From positions 62,001 to 126,000 of the forward strand of contig NZ_WPIK01000004.1 in assembly GCF_009754915.1 (NCBI RefSeq): a stretch of 64,000 bases of DNA. Reading direction: 5' to 3'. Origin of the DNA: Mucilaginibacter arboris. Its GTDB lineage: Bacteria; Bacteroidota; Bacteroidia; Sphingobacteriales; Sphingobacteriaceae. A model generated the notes under the pieces. It saw only the letters and a list, made by a program, of their open reading frames with translations. It ran no database searches and had not been told where the DNA came from. This document shows, piece by piece, positions 61,178 through 64,000 of this stretch; position 1 is the first letter of the stretch; each line of letters begins with the position of its first letter. A program made the translations under genes and the position numbers.

Positions 61178-61191
61178 ATACTGTTTTTATC
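61178..61191 (+). repeat. R14-B copy upstream of kup and the sorting-domain gene
   Basis: Exact ATACTGTTTTTATC followed by GATGTTATTTTT, in the 187-base divergent gap. Confidence 0.75.
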
Positions 61192-61221
61192 GATGTTATT
61201 TTTAGTGCGTAAGTAAATCTA

Positions 61222-61229
61222 TACTTTTG
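61222..61229 (+). promoter_or_regulatory. TAnnTTTG -7 box before the sorting-domain gene
   Basis: TACTTTTG, 15 bases before the ATG at 61245. It includes the TTG that would otherwise be taken as an earlier start. Confidence 0.5.
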
Positions 61230-61244
61230 ATTGCAAATATTTAC

Positions 61245-61757
61245 ATGAAACAAATCTACTCTATTTTCTATACCCTGTTGGTTTTGCTATCGGCAACGTT
61301 GCTAATGGGTTTTGTATTGAAAAAAAATGTTTCAGTAAAAGCGGGTTTTGATAGTATCCCATCCAGGTTTCAACTAAAAGCGGAACGTGTTTCTTATCTA
61401 AAAAATGGTCTAAAAGCAATCATTCCTGCTGTTAAACCTGTTCAAAATCAAGTAAATACACCTAAACAAAACCCTGTAAGAATAGAAAATGAAAAACTGC
61501 TTACAGACGTTAGCATCTTTCCGAACCCCATTACAGATAAGCTTTACCTTACTTACAACGTCCGCAAAAACACTACTGTTTCTATAAAAATAATGGATGT
61601 GTTAGGTAACGAAGTAATTACATTAATGTCTCAGCGGGTAGAGGCCGGCGAACAAAAAAATACGTTTCAATTGAGCAATAGATTGTCCAGCGGGTTTTAT
61701 TTTGTAAGGATGATTGTAGGTACAGAGTCTGTAATTAAACGCATTTCTGTACTGTAA
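61245..61757 (+). CDS. Small protein with type IX secretion C-terminal sorting domain
   Basis: A 170-residue protein: an N-terminal hydrophobic signal segment (MKQIYSIFYTLLVLLSATLL), a short basic linker of about 60 residues, then a C-terminal type A sorting domain (about 87-170): SIFPNPITDKLYLTY, an MDVLGNEV strand, the SSGFYFVRM strand and a final KRISVL. Such domains direct proteins through the type IX system (PorT is encoded in this window). There is no recognisable cargo domain. ATG 61245 is preferred over a TTG at 61227 that overlaps the promoter box. Confidence 0.8.
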   Translation: MKQIYSIFYTLLVLLSATLLMGFVLKKNVSVKAGFDSIPSRFQLKAERVSYLKNGLKAIIPAVKPVQNQVNTPKQNPVRIENEKLLTDVSIFPNPITDKLYLTYNVRKNTTVSIKIMDVLGNEVITLMSQRVEAGEQKNTFQLSNRLSSGFYFVRMIVGTESVIKRISVL

Positions 61758-61775
61758 CAGCTATTTTATAACGAA

Positions 61776-61808
61776 GGCGCTATCGTTTTATACAGATAGC
61801 GCCTTTTT
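61776..61808 (+). terminator. Intrinsic terminator after the sorting-domain gene
   Basis: Nine-base stem GGCGCTATC / GATAGCGCC with a ten-base loop, followed by TTTTTATTTTTT. Confidence 0.9.
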
Positions 61809-61814
61809 ATTTTT

Positions 61815-61822
61815 TAGTTTTG
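61815..61822 (+). promoter_or_regulatory. TAnnTTTG -7 box before the FAH gene
   Basis: TAGTTTTG, 18 bases before the ATG at 61841, directly after the preceding terminator. Confidence 0.5.
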
Positions 61823-61840
61823 GCACAAACTTTTATAAAA

Positions 61841-62452
61841 ATGAAGATTATTGCCATCGGCAGGAACTATGCAGAACATGCCAAAGAATTAAATAACCCT
61901 GTACCTGCAGCACCGGTTATTTTTATGAAACCTGATACTGCCCTATTAAAAGACAATAAACCTTTTTATCATCCTGGGTTTTCGGAAGATATTCATCACG
62001 AAATAGAAATCGTATTAAAAGTAAGCAAGGAAGGCAAAAATATCAGTGAAAAGTTTGCTTCTACTTATTATGACGAGCTTGCTTTAGGGATTGATTTTAC
62101 TGCACGGGACATACAACAGCGCCAGAAAGAAAAAGGCCTACCCTGGGAGTTAGCTAAAGCCTTTGATAATTCTGCACCAGTAAGCAATTTTGTGCCTAAG
62201 TCTAATTTTCCTGATATCTATCAGATTAATTTTCATTTGGATATAAACCAGGAAACACGGCAGACAGGAAACACTAAAGATTTGCTTTTTTCTTTTGAAC
62301 AGATCATCGTTTTTGTATCACAATACATCACTTTAAAAAAAGGGGATTTGATTTTTACAGGAACCCCGGCAGGTGTATCCCGCGTAAAAGCTGGCGACCA
62401 CCTGGAAGGTTACCTGGAAAATGAAAAACTGCTTGATTTTTTTGTGCGATAA
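61841..62452 (+). CDS. Fumarylacetoacetate hydrolase (FAH) family protein
   Basis: A 203-residue cytoplasmic metal-dependent enzyme of the FAH superfamily (fumarylpyruvate hydrolase, oxaloacetate decarboxylase and relatives). AIGRNYAEHAKEL near the start, the metal-binding EIEIVLKV (about residue 60), LGIDFTARDIQ and the FTGTPAGVSRV segment near the end are all present. The reaction cannot be fixed by motif. TTG 61820 is a longer option, but ATG 61841 fits both the family and the promoter box. It is one base upstream of the M23 gene. Confidence 0.9.
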   Translation: MKIIAIGRNYAEHAKELNNPVPAAPVIFMKPDTALLKDNKPFYHPGFSEDIHHEIEIVLKVSKEGKNISEKFASTYYDELALGIDFTARDIQQRQKEKGLPWELAKAFDNSAPVSNFVPKSNFPDIYQINFHLDINQETRQTGNTKDLLFSFEQIIVFVSQYITLKKGDLIFTGTPAGVSRVKAGDHLEGYLENEKLLDFFVR

Positions 62453-62453
62453 G

Positions 62454-64000
62454 ATGTTTAATAAATTTTTATTGGGGTTTTGTTCGCTATTTGTTTTTTA
62501 CAATCATTTAACAGCACAAATTTTAACACAAAGTACCAGTTTACCGCAAAGTATTTACCGCTATCCGCAAGATTATTTTCGTTACCCTTTAGATTTACCG
62601 CCCAGTACCGCCGGTTCTTTTGGTGAGTTAAGGCCGAACCATTTTCATTCCGGCCTGGATTTTAAAACCAATCAGCGTACGGGCTACCCGATCCATGCAG
62701 TTGCTGATGGTTATGTTGCACGTATTCGTGTTCAATATGGTGGTTTTGGTTTGGCTGTTTACATTGCTCATCCCAATGGCTATACTTCTGTTTATGGCCA
62801 TCTGGATCATCTTACAGCAGAGTTAACCAAAATTATTAAAGATTATCAGTATAAAAACCAGACCTGGGAAGCAGATATTCTTTTAGAACCAACACAAGTT
62901 CCGCTACAAAAAGGAGATGTTTTTGCCTGGTCTGGCAATGCCGGCGCTTCTGGCGGCCCGCATTTGCATTTTGAATTGCGGGACACACAAACAGAGCAAA
63001 CCATCAACGCACAATTATTTGGCTTAACTATTCCGGATCGTGTTCCGCCTACTATTTATTCTATTGCTGCTTATCATCTCAACAGAAAACCTTTCAGCGA
63101 AAACACAACAAAGCAGTTTGTTGCAGTTACAGGTTCTGCAGGAAATTACCGGTTAAAAGAAGCATCGCCAATTAAATTAAGCGGAGAATCTGCTTTTGGT
63201 ATCACCACCAATGATATGAACAGTAGTTCGTTAAACCATAATGGCATTTATTCTATTCAGCTAAATGCTGATGGAAAAGTGGTTTATGTTTTTACGGTTG
63301 ACCGTTTTGCTTTTGATCAAACCCGTGCCATTAACTCGCACATAGATTATCCTGCTTTTTTAACTTCTGGCCGGTGGGTGCAGAAAAGTTTTGTTGATCC
63401 CGGAAACCAGATCGGTTTATACAACGGCACTCAAAACCGCGGCGTTATTAATTTTAATGATGATGCATTCCATGATATGGAATATATAGTAAAAGATATT
63501 GCAGGAAATACTTCGGTACTTAAATTTCAGGTAAAATCATCGCCGCCGGCAATAACAGAAACGGTTGCTGCAAAAGGCAGTTTTTTTAAGTTCGACCAGC
63601 AAAATATTTTTTCTACAGAGCTGGTTAAAGTAATTATCCCTGCCGGAAGTTTGTATGATAACCTGAATTTTATTTACAGTACCCTACCCCGTAAAACCGG
63701 TGCTTATTCTGTTGTCCATCGCATTCATAATCGTTTTACCCAACTCAATAATAGCATTGAACTTTGGATAAAACCAGATGTTTCGCTTGGTGCCAATGCT
63801 GATAAAGCTGTTATTGTAAATACAGGCGGCGGCTGTTTTGGAGGAGTTTTTAAAGATGGTTATGTAAAAGCAAGCATCCGGGAGTTTGGGAATTATTATA
63901 TTGCGATAGATACAATTGCACCAGTTATCACACCTGTTAACATCTCCGAAGGAAAAAATATGTCTGCGACAAGTAATATGATATTTCGGATAAGCGATAA
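62454..64000 (+). CDS. M23 family metallopeptidase (C-terminus outside window)
   Basis: A periplasmic peptidase that likely cuts peptidoglycan cross-links. The frame is open from ATG 62454 to the window edge (about 515 residues). Signal peptide to about LTAQ; the M23 domain spans roughly 45-185 with zinc ligands in RPNHFHSGLDF, VYGHLDHL and GGPHLHFELRD. A long C-terminal beta-rich region with no known motif follows. Start is one base after the FAH stop, so one transcript. A one-mismatch R14-A word is at 63152-63165. Confidence 0.9.
   Translation, partial: MFNKFLLGFCSLFVFYNHLTAQILTQSTSLPQSIYRYPQDYFRYPLDLPPSTAGSFGELRPNHFHSGLDFKTNQRTGYPIHAVADGYVARIRVQYGGFGLAVYIAHPNGYTSVYGHLDHLTAELTKIIKDYQYKNQTWEADILLEPTQVPLQKGDVFAWSGNAGASGGPHLHFELRDTQTEQTINAQLFGLTIPDRVPPTIYSIAAYHLNRKPFSENTTKQFVAVTGSAGNYRLKEASPIKLSGESAFGITTNDMNSSSLNHNGIYSIQLNADGKVVYVFTVDRFAFDQTRAINSHIDYPAFLTSGRWVQKSFVDPGNQIGLYNGTQNRGVINFNDDAFHDMEYIVKDIAGNTSVLKFQVKSSPPAITETVAAKGSFFKFDQQNIFSTELVKVIIPAGSLYDNLNFIYSTLPRKTGAYSVVHRIHNRFTQLNNSIELWIKPDVSLGANADKAVIVNTGGGCFGGVFKDGYVKASIREFGNYYIAIDTIAPVITPVNISEGKNMSATSNMIFRISD

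Noticed and set aside
2729-63165. R14 words as termini of a transposable element or MITE
   Set aside because: Paired copies differ in spacing (44, 44, 67, 69, 91) and interior, many copies are single, in-gene copies cause no apparent insertion, and no target duplication or transposase is visible. A mobile origin for a minority cannot be excluded.
1-64000. tRNA, rRNA, prophage or insertion-sequence genes
   Set aside because: Looked for tRNA T-arm signatures, transposase DDE motifs and integrase motifs by eye; none was found. A proper tRNA and IS scan was not possible here.

Overview
The window looks like a stretch of chromosome from a Bacteroidota bacterium, most likely a Sphingobacteriaceae relative (Pedobacter/Mucilaginibacter type). 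The grounds are A/T-rich DNA, several TAnnTTTG -7 promoter boxes typical of the phylum, a PorT type IX secretion protein beside ubiE, a short protein with a type IX C-terminal sorting domain, bacillithiol synthesis (bshB1), the long Bacteroidota form of PurF, tandem OmpH/Skp genes behind bamA, and families largely confined to the phylum (DUF4294, DUF4783, DUF6089, DUF6588). I saw no tRNA, rRNA, CRISPR array, prophage or insertion sequence. Almost everything is core metabolism and envelope biology.

Layout. 1-6.3 kb: truncated class IV aminotransferase (pabC-like), RluD pseudouridine synthase, a DUF6588 protein, an ACC-deaminase-like PLP enzyme, a small unknown basic protein, bshB1, a glutathione peroxidase and a DUF4294 protein. 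6.4-11.8 kb: relA/spoT, a Fur-family regulator, purA, pabB. 11.8-15.2 kb: a YoeB-type toxin-antitoxin pair, M48 lipoprotein protease, plsY, nadC, DUF4783. 15.3-22.3 kb: gpmI, a lipoprotein, a TPR protein, an LpxR-like lipid A deacylase, a small beta-barrel protein, lon. 22.5-28.3 kb: cmk, dCMP deaminase, sugar MFS transporter, LysE exporter, purF. 28.4-36.2 kb: nuoHIJKLMN, the membrane half of complex I plus NuoI, without nuoA-G. 36.3-45.1 kb: murI, two ompH/skp genes, bamA, uppS, DUF6089, nadK, a CBS protein and a hydrolase, all leftward: an envelope-assembly block. 45.2-50.1 kb: yqeY, SDR, porT, ubiE, glyoxalase-fold protein, engB, a UbiA prenyltransferase. 50.2-53.2 kb: an ECF sigma factor with three small membrane proteins, then a RES/Xre toxin-antitoxin pair. 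53.3-64 kb: M3 peptidase, cation/proton antiporter, DUF433, PAP2 phosphatase, amino-acid permease, KUP potassium transporter, the mini type IX cargo, an FAH-family enzyme and a truncated M23 peptidase.

The most striking thing is not a gene. A 14-base oriented word, here called R14, recurs across the whole window on both strands, inside genes and between them. It has two forms, A = ATRCTTCTTTTAYC and B = ATRCTGTTTTTAYC. By eye I find 28 exact copies (18 A, 10 B) and at least 17 with one mismatch; chance predicts far fewer than one. Most copies are followed, after about four bases, by a short A/T tract. Four A pairs and one B pair are inverted in intergenic gaps, two of them making 17-bp perfect hairpins. 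In-gene copies are read as ordinary codons. This pattern resembles the DNA uptake sequences of Pasteurellaceae and Neisseria more than a transposon, and I know of no such word described in Bacteroidota. Function is inference; the word itself is plainly visible.

Gene calls come from recognising protein families by eye; no database search was possible. Several starts were moved from the longest frame to an internal ATG where sequence supported it.
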